Shown here one piece after another: positions 45,048-55,477 of a stretch of DNA of 64,000 nt. Position 1 is the first letter of the stretch. Every line of letters begins with the position of its first letter. The translations under genes and the position numbers were made by a program. Origin of the DNA: Macrostomum hystrix (taxonomy: Eukaryota > Platyhelminthes > Macrostomidae); NCBI GenBank assembly GCA_950097015.1, contig CATNEN010000038.1, forward strand, positions 16,114,001 through 16,178,000, in the 5' to 3' direction. Below the pieces are notes generated by a model. That model did no database searches. It worked only from the letters and a program-made list of their open reading frames with translations, and was not told the origin of the DNA.

Positions 45048-45699
45048 TGTGACGTTGTCACTTGTGAATTGTAACTTATGAATCTTAACTTATGTACTAA
45101 CTAGGGCCGTTTAACTATAATGTCATTTCGCTATCACCAGTTTTTGCAGTTCATATAATTAGTTCTAATTCTTAGAGTGTTACTGTAAGTAGACGTTAAT
45201 GTACTCGTACATCGCGCTGCCCCAGCTTGTTTTCTGCTATAGTGTCTCAGTATGATCTACCCCTGACCAGTGGGCTTGCACGCTCATTGGCTGGGGCCAA
45301 ATTCTAGATTTATCGATCGCCCTGTTTTGCAGTTTACCTAGTTTAGTTAACTAAGGGCTTTAGGCCGCTCGCGCACCACTTGTCTGGTCTTGTCTCGCTT
45401 CTCCTCGCTCTCTCCCCGGTATCGCGCTGTTCCACTGCTGTTACTGTTTACTCGGCCACTCTCACTATTACTTTCCACTGTTATTGCCACTGCGTCATCC
45501 ACTGTCGTCATTCATCGAACTATTGAGCTCCTGCACCTTAACTTACCTTTACTTAACCATACCGCTTAATTCTTGTACGTCCCAGTGATAATAAACAAAG
45601 ATAAAAAGTGCTACCGCTACACTCTATTACTACACTGTTTGAACAAACTGGAATTGTCGAGCTGCCGTTCTCCGGACTTAGTCATTCAATAACGTCACA
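45048..45699. mobile_element. Candidate solo LTR
   Basis: A 652-base segment begins TGTGACGTT and ends AACGTCACA, a perfect 9-bp inverted terminal repeat with TG...CA ends, typical of LTRs. AATAAA at about 45592 near the right end could be its poly(A) signal, preceded by a C/T-rich tract. The flanking five bases (GATAC and ATTAC) do not match, so the target duplication is decayed or the boundaries are off. There are no gag or pol frames nearby. Confidence 0.5.
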
Positions 45700-45755
45700 A
45701 TTACCTTAAATTAAATATAATGAAAGAAAATTTATTTCTGAACACTATCGAAAAT

Positions 45756-45812
45756 GGTCGTTTCGTCTGCCAAAATACTACGGCAGACGAAAGGGCGGCA
45801 GACGAAACGACC
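45756..45812. repeat. Perfect 16-bp inverted repeat (hairpin)
   Basis: GGTCGTTTCGTCTGCC at 45756-45771 and its exact complement at 45797-45812, separated by 25 bases that contain a third, partial GGCAGACGAAAG copy. It is possibly the end of a foldback or MITE-like element. Confidence 0.75.
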
Positions 45813-45959
45813 GTATGCACCCCTTACTACAGGTACTGCAGGTTCTGGAAAACATGTATATGGCCAGTTGTATATAGTACATGAAAATTGCTACACAGTT
45901 CCTGTAAAATGTGTGTGCTTTAAGTTCTTAAAGTTATCGGCAAAACAAGCTGCTGTGTG

Positions 45960-46080
45960 GATATAGGCAGAGAATTATCGGCACGGAACCGTGTGGATAA
46001 AATTGAAATTAACGACACGGCATACATAAAGAGTTGTAGACCTATTCATACAAGCTGCCGTGTGCAGGATGATGGTGCAT
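45960..46080. repeat. Dispersed repeat, copy B (inverse of 18826-18990)
   Basis: Contains GTGTGGATAAAATTGAAATT and CCTATTCATACAAGCTGCC. Reverse-complemented it aligns with the core of the repeat near 18880-18960. Confidence 0.7.
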
Positions 46081-46919
46081 TAGAAATCATGAGCTATAAG
46101 GGATATTCGTTTTTTTCTTTATAAGCATTATTTAATTGAAGAAGAAATGCTATAACAGGAAAGTATTGTCTTCCTGTTACCTTCTGCCACAGCAACAGAG
46201 AGATAAACGCTCCACGGGCCAGAGGCCCGTTTCTGTGTGGACTCCGGAGAGTCCGGAGTAGTCACATGAAAAGCGGCAGCGATGCTCTGCCTCTCGCTTC
46301 CAGTGTATTTAAATTCAAGCAGCGCGCACAACAGAGGCAGAATGGGGAGAGAGGGAGAAACGCTGCATGGGAGATTGCTAACACAGGGGCAGCTGTTTCT
46401 TTATCCCACACGCACACGCTCCCCAGCGAACGCTCGCCGAACTTCTTCCTCCCATTCCTGGGCCGTATCGATCCACGGACGCCTCGTCGTGTACGCGAAT
46501 CATGTGAGCCATGCAAATGCAATGTTCTGAAACGTATTTGCAAGGCTTACAAATGCATTATAATGCTGCACGTTAAATTTAACATTCTCAGAGATAATTC
46601 AACCAAACTGGCAATGATGGATGACTGCTGATATATATTTATTAGCATGGATAGGACTTGGTACATTAAAACATATTTATAATGTTAGAATATCATGTTA
46701 TGACAGAATTATGGACAAATTTACCAAAATCATTTATATAGGGCCTAGCTTTAATCTGCATGAAGTGGATAAAATTATTTGATACTCGTAAAATGTCACT
46801 ATAAATTGCGATCTTTAGAAATAAAAAATGGACGCATTTCCGATTTAGCGGGTCACATGCATACCTGATGCATTTAAGTGCGTAGGTATGACAGCGGGGT
46901 CAAACCGATGTATTCTCGA
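46081..46919. other. Intergenic, one GC-richer patch
   Basis: 46260-46500 is GC-rich with overlapping open frames on both strands, but none shows a family signature or good splice sites. I see no supportable gene. Confidence 0.4.
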
Positions 46920-47280
46920 TGGTTACAGTATTGTAGTGATGGTTACAGTATTGTAGTGATGGGTGCAGTATTGTAGTGATGGGTGCAGTATTGTAGTGAT
47001 GGGTGCAGTATTGTAGTGATGGGTGCAGTATTGTAGTGATGGGTGCAGTATTGTAGTGATGGGTGCAGTATTGTAGTGATGGGTGCAGTATTGTAGTGAT
47101 GGGTGCAGTATTGTAGTGATGGGTGCAGTATTGTAGTGATGGTTACCAGTATTGTAGTGATGGGTGCAGTATTGTAGTGATGGGTGCAGTATTGTAGTGA
47201 TGGGTGCAGTATTGTAGTGATGGTTACAGTATTGAAGGGCTGGTTGCAGTATTGTAGGGCTGGTTGCAGTATTGTAGGGT
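46920..47280. repeat. Minisatellite, 20-nt unit, about 17 copies
   Basis: Unit GTAGTGATGGGTGCAGTATT, with GGTTACAG variants at both ends. A short 14-nt array (CCAGGTGTACATAG) follows at 47405-47462. Confidence 0.95.
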
Positions 47281-47462
47281 TTGGCGCAGACAAAGGCCGA
47301 AATTTGGCAGTGAAAACAACGTTCCGACTTTGGCCCTGATTAGGCGTAAATCTATATATTCTGGGCCGGGCGAGACACCCACCTCAGCCCGCTCACTTGG
47401 ACCTGGCAGCCAGGTGTACATAGCCAGGTGTACATTGCCAGGTTTACATAGCCAGGTGTACA

Positions 47463-48097
47463 TTCAGTGATACGAGATAATAGTAAACAACGGCTTATAC
47501 GCGGCGCACTACAGTTGCTATTGATAATCAGTAGGTGCTGTTAAGTAAGTTTGCTTACATTTTTGCTTGGTACAGTTGAGTAGGGGTGAGCGCTTTGAAT
47601 AAATTTGAATAGGGAAAACTGCACAAAAAATCTTATTTGCGCTACAGTCAGTAGAGTTTTGTAGATTGTCGAGCAGGTGATGGTAGAGGTGACTTTTGTA
47701 TAAGGTGGGTTTCATCGTCCGTTCCGTTTTTAATTTCTGCATTTGATGAGGAGTGGCCCATTTAACTCATGCTTCTGGTTAGAGTGTATTTTAATTTTTA
47801 ATATATTTATTAAGTATTACATAAGAACAGTAATTAGAACAGTTTATGACGCATTTTTGTATGCTTGAATGGCAGTCAGTCTGGGTGCAAAAAGCTGAGA
47901 AAATTCAGACAGAATCGTCTAAGGAAACTGGGCTTCTACGAGCTATGATATGATAAGAACATTTTTGGGACTGTCTGCCCAGCTAATGTAATAAATTGGC
48001 TGAGGTGACAACCAGATTGACATATTTGAGTCTTGAACATATTCTGCATGAATAATTGATCAGCCACTAGTGAGAGCAAAAACTAATGAACGAACAG
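47463..48097. other. Intergenic region 3' of the receptor gene
   Basis: AT-rich, no gene visible. Several TTTATT words at 48098-48115, next to its right edge, serve as minus-strand poly(A) signals. Confidence 0.45.
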
Positions 48098-48115
48098 TTT
48101 ATTTTATTATTTATT
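48098..48115 (-). terminator. Poly(A) signal cluster of the receptor gene
   Basis: Overlapping AATAAA/AATAAT words on the minus strand, about 60-75 bases beyond the stop codon of the long-tail exon. This supports 48176-48406 as the true terminal exon. Confidence 0.55.
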
Positions 48116-48175
48116 GATTATGATAAATTAATTCACAGAATATGAAATTCAAATTCATCTACTCGAGCTTAATAA

Positions 48176-51100
48176 TCAGAATTGCAAAGCTATGCAAGAA
48201 TTTCGAGCTCTAAAATCACTAAAAAATGTGCAGTTGTGATGAATCTCTGGCTGATCACGACAAATATCGCCCACAGCAACAATCTCAATGTAGTCAGTGC
48301 AGCAGTCGCTGTCTGTGTCCTGCCCCTCCACAGCAGCACCAGCAGCAGCAGTCGCTGGTATGCTAACAATCAAGTAGCAGCACTCGGACTCGAAGCCGTT
48401 AGTTTTCTGAAATCAGAGCAGCCTTGAGCACTCATTCAGCTTCGTAAATAAAACGGAAACACTATACTGACAAGTAGCCATTGTAGCCAAGTAGCCATAG
48501 CCAAGTAGCCATTGTAGCCAAGTAGCCATAGTAGCCAAGTAGCCATTGTAGCCAAGCAGCCATTGTAACCAAGTAGCCACTGTAGCCAAGTAGCCACTGT
48601 AGCCAAGTAGCCACTGTAGCCAAGTAGCCACTGTAGCCAAGTAGCCACTGTAGCCAAGTAGCCATTTTAGCCAAGTAGCCACTGTAGCCAAGTAGCCATT
48701 TTAGCCAAGTAGCCATTTTAGCCAAGTAGCCACTGTAGCCAAGTAGCCACTGTAGCCAAGTAGCCACTGTAGCCAAGTAGCCACTGTAGCCAAGTAGCCA
48801 CTGTAGCCAAGTAGCCATTTTAGCCAAGTAGCCACTGTAGCCAAGTAGCCATTTTAGCCAAGTAGCCACTGTAGCCAAGTAGCCACTGTAGCCAAGTAGC
48901 CATTTTAGCCAAGTAGCCACTGTAGCCAAGTAGCCACTGTAGCCAAGTAGCCACTGTAGAAAAGTAGACATTGTAGCCAAGTAGCCACTGTAGAAAAGTA
49001 GACATTGTAGCCAAGTAGCCATTGTAGCCAAGTAGCCATTGTAGCCAAGTAGCCATTGTAACCAAGTAGCCATTGTAGCCAAGTAGCCACTGTAGCCAAG
49101 TAGCCATTGTAACCAAGTAGCCATTGTAGCCAAGTAGCCATTGTAGCCAAGTAGCCATTGTAGCCAAGTAGCCATTGTAGCCAAGTAGCCATTGATGCCG
49201 AGTAGCCATTGTAGCCAAGTAGCCACTGTAGCCAAGTAGCCATTGTAGCCGAGTAACCACTGTAGCCAAGTAGCCACTTTAGCCTTGTAGCCATTGTAGC
49301 CAAAGTAGCCACAAGTAGCCACTGTAGCCAAGTAGCCATTGTAGCCAAGTAGCCATTGTAGCCAAGTAGCCATTGTAGCCAAGTAGCCATTGATGCCGAG
49401 TAGCCATTGTAGCCAAGTAGCCACTGTAGCCAAGTAGCCATTGTAGCCGAGTAACCACTGTAGCCAAGTAGCCACTTTAGCCTTGTAGCCATTGTAGCCA
49501 AAGTAGCCACAAGTAGCCACTGTAGCCTAGTAGCCATTGTAGCCAAGTAGCCACTGTAGCCAAGTAGCCATTGTAGCCAAGTAGCCATTGTAGCCAAGTA
49601 GCCATCGAGATTAATGGTTAAGCAACGTAGCATTTCTCGGACAGGACTGTCCCTGTTTGCTCGCTGAAGTCTAAGTGACTCGTTGACTCACCTAATTAGC
49701 AGGATGAGACACCTCAGGTGACACTTTAGATTCCTCCTGAATGCCTGAGCTTAGGTTGAGCCCGGCTGCTGAAGGCTCAGTTGACGGCGCTCGGAGCTGC
49801 AATGGAAAGGTTCAGAGCCGTCAGCTGCTGAAGGGCACGATCGCCACATTTTCCTGCACTGACCTTCGAGAAGAGCAGAAAGCATGCAGCGCAGACGAAT
49901 GACACAACAATGAAAACGATGGTGGCTGAGACAGCAATCGTGAAAGTCGTGAGCCCAGCCCCAGGGCAGACGAGTCGAGCCGTGGTGTAAACAGGTGAGC
50001 CGAAAGTCATGTTCTCAGGGAGGTTCTGTGCCGCACTGCAGTTGACAAAGACTTCGCTCCTGCTCTTGTCATGCTCAACACCGCTGTCGAGCGACCACGT
50101 GCTAATGAGGCCCCTGTTGTCTGACACCTGCTGTTTCATATAGTACAGTGTGTTGTGCCCAAGTCTTTCAAGAATCATACGGAATGCAACTCACCTGTGG
50201 AAGCAGAGAGACATGTTCTGTAGCTAAGTAGCCATTGTGGCCAAGTAGCCTTTGTAGCCAAGTAGCCATTGAAGCCAAGTAGCCATTGTAGGCAAGTAGC
50301 CATTGTTTCATTTGAGAGACCTTTTTTCCCTTGAGTTCGCCAGCTTGAAAGTTGCACGTGTGCTCAGGCTCAGGGTGAGAAGCAGATGATCTAAACTGTA
50401 CCGTTATTCTTGCCATGCTTTTGCAGCTTTCCAGGAATTTTATCGATAGACTCGATGGCGGGTCTGGCGGGAATATTGAGGTGCTTTCAAAAATTGCTGC
50501 TGAAGTATTTGTTATGAGGAGCAAATATTAGAAAAATTCTGGATGCTCACTCACAGAGCACGGTGACTGAGGTCTGCTTGCTGACAGAGCCAAGTCTACA
50601 AGAGTACTTTCCAGAATGCTCAGGAAATGCTCGAGCCACTGCAATCTTGTGATCTTCAATGCAGGTACCGTTCGGAAGGCAGAGCTGGAGTCCGCTTGAG
50701 TTTGAGCACAGCATTGAGCTGTTGCAGTGCAGCTCGCAGCTCACAGCGAAACTCGAGTTGACGGCCACAAACTGATCCGCGGAGGCCGCTGAAAACAATA
50801 TTTTGACCAGCTTGTATGATAAACAGATAAACAAATAGCGATCGAATGCACTTTATGTGACTGAAGTCTCTGTGACGAGTAAATGGTACGGATGCACTCA
50901 AAGGCATTGGAATCTAGTATCTATTATCGTTGATGTGGAGCGAGTTTATCAACGAGTTCATGAGTTCCATGAGTCATAGTTGATGTTCAAATTGGCTATT
51001 GGCGTTTCAATTGACTTGGCTTTTTGCCAGCATGCCCGAGGGCATTGTGTCAGTTGAGGTTTTGTGCTGTGGTCATTGTGTCAGTTGAGGTTTTGTGCTG

Positions 51101-54100
51101 TGGTCATTGTGTCAGTTGAGGTTTTGTGCTGTGGTCATTGTGTCAGTTGAGGTATTGTGCTGTGGTCATTGTGTCAGTTGAGGTTTTTTGATGTGGTCAT
51201 TGTGTCAGTTGAGGTTTGGTGCTGTGGTCATTGTGTCAGTTGAGGTTTTGTGCTGTGGTCATTGTGTCAGTTGAGGTTTGGTGCTGTGGTCATTGTGTCA
51301 GTTGAGGTTTGGTGCTGTGGTCATTGTGTCAGTTGAGGTTTGGTGCTGTGGTCATTGTGTCAGTTGAGGTTTTGTGCTGTGGTCATTGTGTCACAAGTGT
51401 CACTCTTTCAGCGCAATCGACATCACGAAGCACCCTCTTGGTGTCCCTGTTTCGTGGATTGAGGAGAATCGTAAGCAGTGCTCCAATGCAATCGCAGGTG
51501 CAGTTCTTCTAAATAAGCTGCTCTGCATCCATGGTGCCATTGTTGAGAGCAAACCGAGAAGCTTCTCTTGCTGGGCTGCAATTCTCTGCCGAGGTTTTTG
51601 GGAGCTTCTGCACAATGCTCGTCTGTTTCCAAAATCAAGATTACAGCAGCGTAATTTACTTTTGATCTATTTAAAGTTGCATTGTAGCTCACTAATCAGT
51701 CCTTTTTTATTTTCGTGCTTTTACACTCTTGACACCTTTGCTTGTACTATTGAATATGATTATTTTTCTATAATTCATTATTGTGTTTGCATTCAGCTGT
51801 CGGCCTTCGTCATTGGATGAATTTCCCCTGACCAGTTTCTGCTTTATGGTTTTCATTGTTTCACTAATAGGTCCAAGCGACGATTTCAAGCGATTTGTCC
51901 GAGCTACGATATGAAGCGACAATTTGAAGCGCAAAAATGTCTCGCTTTCAGGCCCTTATTATTCTTTAAAAGTTATAAACAAAGTAGAAAATCTGCTCAC
52001 AGAGCACGGCAACTGAGATCTGCTTGCTGACAGAGCCAAGTCTGCAAGAGTACATTCCAGAGTGATGAGGCAGAGCTTGAGCCACTGCTGTCTCGTGTTC
52101 TGCTAAGCAGGTACCGTTCGGAAGGCAGAGCTGGAGCCCGCTTGAGTTTGAGCACAGCATTGAGCTGTTGCAGTGCAGCTCGCAGCTCACAGCGAAACTC
52201 GAGTTGACGGCCACAAACTGATCCGCGGAGGCCGCTGAAAACAATATTTTGACTGCAGCTTGTATCATAAACAGATAAACAAATAGCGATCGAATGCACT
52301 TTAAGTGACTGAAGTCTCTGTGACGAGGTAAAGGCAGGATAGGAATCAAGTATTGATTTTCGTTGATGAGGACCTAATTTCTCAACGAGTTCATGAATTC
52401 CATTAATCAGAATGATCGTTGAATTGGCTATTGGCGTTTTAATTAACTTTGGGTTTTTGCTACCCTGTCTGTTTTGCTGTCTGCTTACCTTGGATTCTTC
52501 AGTCAGTTCTGACTTCGCTTGAATTCTATCTAATTCTCTACATTTTCAGCCTTCTGATTGGTCCGCCTCTCACTTTCTAGCCTCCTCTCTTACACTCAGT
52601 CGCGCACTCTCTTGTTATCGCCACGCCAACCCCCTCCAGTCTGTCCAACTTAACCATGCGCATATTCGAGTCGTGTATAGCCAAGGGCACAGCGCCCTGT
52701 CACTTTCGCTTCTCTTCTCTTCATTAGCTACCCGCAGGCCAGCTTAAAAAATTATTACTTCTCTTAATCTCTTGACACTCCTTCCAAGCCATTCGGAAAA
52801 TAACTGGAGCAATTCTCAATTATTCATTTTGTGTTTAAATTGGCTTTCGGCTTTTATATGAGGCACGTACTTTAACCAATTTCCCCAGGCTCACTTCTGC
52901 ATTGTGCTATTTTTTACCGTTTGACTAATTTGTCCGAGCTACGATTTGAAGCGCAAAAATGTCCCGCTTTCAGGCCCTTATTATTATAAAGTAGAAAATC
53001 TGCTCACAGAGCACGGCGACTGAGATCTGCTTGCGGACAGAGCCAAGTCTGCAAGAGTACTTTCCAGAATGCTCAGGAAGTGCTCGAGCCACTGCAGTCT
53101 TGTGATCTGCAATGCAGGTACCGTTCGGAAGGCAGAGCTGGAGCCCGCTTGAGTTTGAGCACAGCATTGAGCTGTTGCAGTGCAGCTCGCAGCTCACAGA
53201 GAACCTCGACTTGAGAGCCACCACCTGATCTACCGACGTCGCTGGAATAGAAGTTACCATTGACATTTAAAACTCAATTTGTGCACTCCCTGCTTGAAAA
53301 ATTACTTTAAAAGTGAACTCACTCAGCACACTGACAGTGGATGTATCTGCAACCGATCCGAATCTGCACCTGTAGTCACCTGAGTGCTCAGGCTGAGCAC
53401 TTCCAATGTGCAGCTCATGGCCATTTATGCAGCTGCCGTTGGGAGAGCACAGCTGCAGCTCGCTTGAGCTCGAGTTGAGTTCTGCTCCATCGCAGTCCAG
53501 CCAGCAGCTCACACTGAACTTTGAGCTCTGAGGCACCAGCTGAGGCGCTGAGGATTCTGGAGATTTACAAATCATCCAATCGACATTGCTAAATCAAGGA
53601 AATTTATGAATTTCCCTTCCACAACAATAGGCCCATAGTAAAAGACCCGAACTCACTCAGCTGCACAGTCTGAAGCCTGAGATCTGCGAAGCTCATGTAT
53701 TCCATATTACGTGATAACAGTATATTATATCCGATCGTTACGGACATTCTTCGCAGCAGCAAGTGTCTCACCTGGAGTTCAGATGAAATCTCAGTGGGAT
53801 CCAGAACTCATCAGAGCACAACTCAAGGCACAGAGCAGGTCTCACCTCCGCTAAGCAGTTCACGGTGAAGTTCTCACCAGCCTCGATACGCGCCTGCTTG
53901 CTCACCGTCAGGCCGCACCATCTCCAGAGCTGCTTAGACTCACTGAACTGGCTGTTCATGTTTCTTGAGCTGCAGTGATCACCTGAGAACAGCTGACTGC
54001 TGCTGCTCGATGTCCAGATCTCGATGTCTTTGGCTCTCAGGTAGACATGTGTAGCGCCATCTAAAAGTGAGTAGTTCACGACTAAGCAGTGGAAGCTGAT

Positions 54101-54432
54101 GTGCATGGAAAAAAATTGAGCAGTGACTCACCCTCTCTGCCCTTTACAGTAACTGATCTGATGAGCACTGACTCATTCAGCTGCACTGCGAACCAATGCC
54201 ATCCTCCGTCTGCTTGGCTTATGTCTTTGCTGTGGACGAACGCGTAGCTGGGGGTAGAATTCATTACCGTCTTTTCCTCTTCCGCGTAGCTTCTGTTGTT
54301 GAAGCAAGACGCTACTCCATAGATCACCTCGAAGGACGACTGCCAGGAGTTAAGCACTCGGCTCCTGCGAATTGGCAACTCACAGGCTGCAGTTGCCATG
54401 GAAACTTGCAGTGCCAGGATCAGTAGAAGCAT
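48176..54432 (-). CDS. Lectin-like/Ig/FN3 single-pass receptor with alternative cytoplasmic tails
   Basis: Exons in order: 54132-54432 (ATG at 54432), 53772-54060, a tiny 53657-53676 (least certain), Ig exons 53323-53556, 53008-53241, 52001-52234 and 50555-50788, an FN3-like part near 50321-50499, a membrane exon ending at 49864, an optional exon 49692-49796, and a terminal exon 48176-48406. Residues 1-18 form a signal peptide (MLLLILALQVSMATAACE). Exons 1-3 look like a galactose-binding (F5/8C or fucolectin) domain: WHWFAVQLNESVLIRSVTVK, then YLRAKDIEIW. Each Ig exon is exactly 234 nt, phase 1-1, with cysteines and HSGKYSCRLGS. FN3-like residues include VNCSAAQNLPENMTFGSPVY. The helix is FTIAVSATIVFIVVSFVCAA. 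The terminal exon encodes CCYLIV and TDYIEI. FN3 exon borders are uncertain. Function is unknown; cell-surface recognition is inferred. Confidence 0.72.
48465..49605. repeat. Minisatellite, 17-nt unit, about 67 copies, in the tail intron of the receptor gene
   Basis: Unit GTAGCCAAGTAGCCACT with ATTG and ATTTT variants. A block of about 190 bases is repeated almost exactly (49080-49310 against 49300-49500). A small outlier with the same unit sits at 50222-50312 in a neighbouring intron. Confidence 0.97.
49692..49796 (-). other. Optional 105-nt exon ending in a stop codon at its donor
   Basis: Acceptor CTTTCCATTGCAG, 34 sense codons beginning LRAPSTEPSAAG, and then AAT TAG immediately followed by the strong donor GTGAGT. 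Phase 0 on both sides. Inclusion ends the receptor with a short tail; skipping joins the membrane exon in frame to the tyrosine-containing terminal exon. Confidence 0.55.
50222..50312. repeat. Small array related to the tail-intron minisatellite
   Basis: Five imperfect copies of the AGCCAAGTAGCCATTGT unit between the FN3-like part and the membrane exon. Confidence 0.8.
50789..52000 (-). other. Intron between Ig3 and Ig4 of the receptor gene
   Basis: The end next to Ig4 (50789-51010) closely matches the sequence next to Ig3 (52235-52460), including ATAAACAGATAAACAAATAG and GAAGTCTCTGTGACGAG. The end next to Ig3 (about 51870-51965) matches 52890-52985 next to Ig2. These are the flanks of duplicated cassettes. 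The middle holds a 31-nt array at 51040-51390. Confidence 0.7.
51040..51390. repeat. Minisatellite, 31-nt unit, about 11 copies
   Basis: Unit contains CATTGTGTCAGTTGAGGTTT followed by TGTGCTGTGGT. It lies inside the Ig3-Ig4 intron. Confidence 0.95.
52235..53007 (-). other. Intron between Ig2 and Ig3 of the receptor gene
   Basis: Flanks duplicated as described for the Ig3-Ig4 intron. The middle (about 52480-52760) is unique, C/T-rich and without the 31-nt array. No exon seen. Confidence 0.55.
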
Positions 54433-55267
54433 GGCCTTGGCCAGTTTGAGAATTTCAAAATCAGTAAAAATTTGTGCTGCTAAAATCAACCCAGAAATAA
54501 AAGCGGATTCACTATGACGTCCTATTTGAATGAATCGGCACCTGCGATATGATTTGATGATCCAGAGAGTAACACTGTTCACAGCGAATCTAACAAAAGG
54601 CACAACCTGCTTTATTTCGAAGCTTGGACCAAGTTGAGCTGCTGCTAGTTCATTTGTCTGCACTTGTTCTTTCTTGCTCTTTATTTTCCTTGCTCGATAA
54701 TATAGCTTTTTCAATCCTTTTTGGTTCTTTCTGCGTTCAAATTGGTGCGTGGCTGTCAGCAGGATGACGTGGCAGCGGTGTCGGGATGTACCATAGAAGA
54801 CAGAATCAATTCGGTAAAAACTGCAAGCACTTTGGGTCATAAGGGGGAGGCATAGCCGAGATGAAGAATCGCGCTGAGGGGATGATACGCTAAGATTAGT
54901 CTTTTGGACAGAGAGAATTGTGAATGCATTACGTCTCTGGTTGCGACTGAAGGCGCTTGGTCGTATGATGGGAATCGCAAAGCAGTCAGTTCGAAACATC
55001 GTGACTTACGTACGAAGAGACCGGAAGAACGCACACCCTGCCAAAAGGAGGAGTGAGGATACAAAAGATCACGCAAGCTTTGGTGAACAGGTTGATCGAT
55101 TTTTCAGCGACTACACCATTTCTCGTTTAATTTCAAGCAAACGCTCATTCTATTTCAGCAAGCTTGCAATCAAATTCATCAATCTATTTTTGACCAGTCA
55201 GACCAGCATCCAAATTCTGCAACCTTGCATTCGATTTCAACAAGACATTCATTTTCAGCAAAGTGCA
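54433..55267. other. Upstream region of the receptor gene
   Basis: Presumed promoter or 5' UTR side. An open frame continues upstream of the chosen ATG, but the sequence before the signal peptide is not protein-like for a secreted receptor, so the Met at 54432 is preferred. No other gene supported. Confidence 0.4.
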
Positions 55268-55477
55268 ACTATCAACAAGGGCTCATCCCGAGAGGCTCGC
55301 CTTCTGCGGCTATTACAGACCGTGGCGCTGCTTTGCCTGCGGCAGAATGTGGTTGTCACTGCCTACCACGTGCCGGGCCGTTACCAGCTGTTTGCGGATG
55401 CCGCGTCCCGGCTGCATTGCCGCCAGGAGCTGCTTAATTTTTTTGTGGCGCGCCTATGCCACTTGCTGTTATGTTAA
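55268..55477 (+). pseudogene. Retroelement RNase H fragment
   Basis: An open stretch ends at the TAA at 55475. It encodes SSREARLLRLLQTVALL, then VVVTAYHVPGRYQLFADAAS and RLHCRQELL. The HVPG ... ADxxSR pattern is the C-terminal RNase H signature of DIRS- or gypsy-type retrotransposons. There is no reverse transcriptase, integrase or recombinase around it and no second LTR nearby, so this is a relic. Confidence 0.55.

Noticed and set aside
46262-46631. Gene in the GC-rich patch on either strand
   Set aside because: Overlapping open frames on both strands, no domain signature and no convincing splice or start context.
48462-49633. Trp/Leu/Gly-rich proteins on the minus strand at 48.5-49.6 kb
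   Set aside because: They are translations of the 17-nt minisatellite in the receptor tail intron.
51400-51690. Decayed fifth Ig exon in the Ig3-Ig4 intron
   Set aside because: Some words resemble the Ig exons in mixed frames, but I could not find a consistent alignment, cysteine pattern or splice sites.
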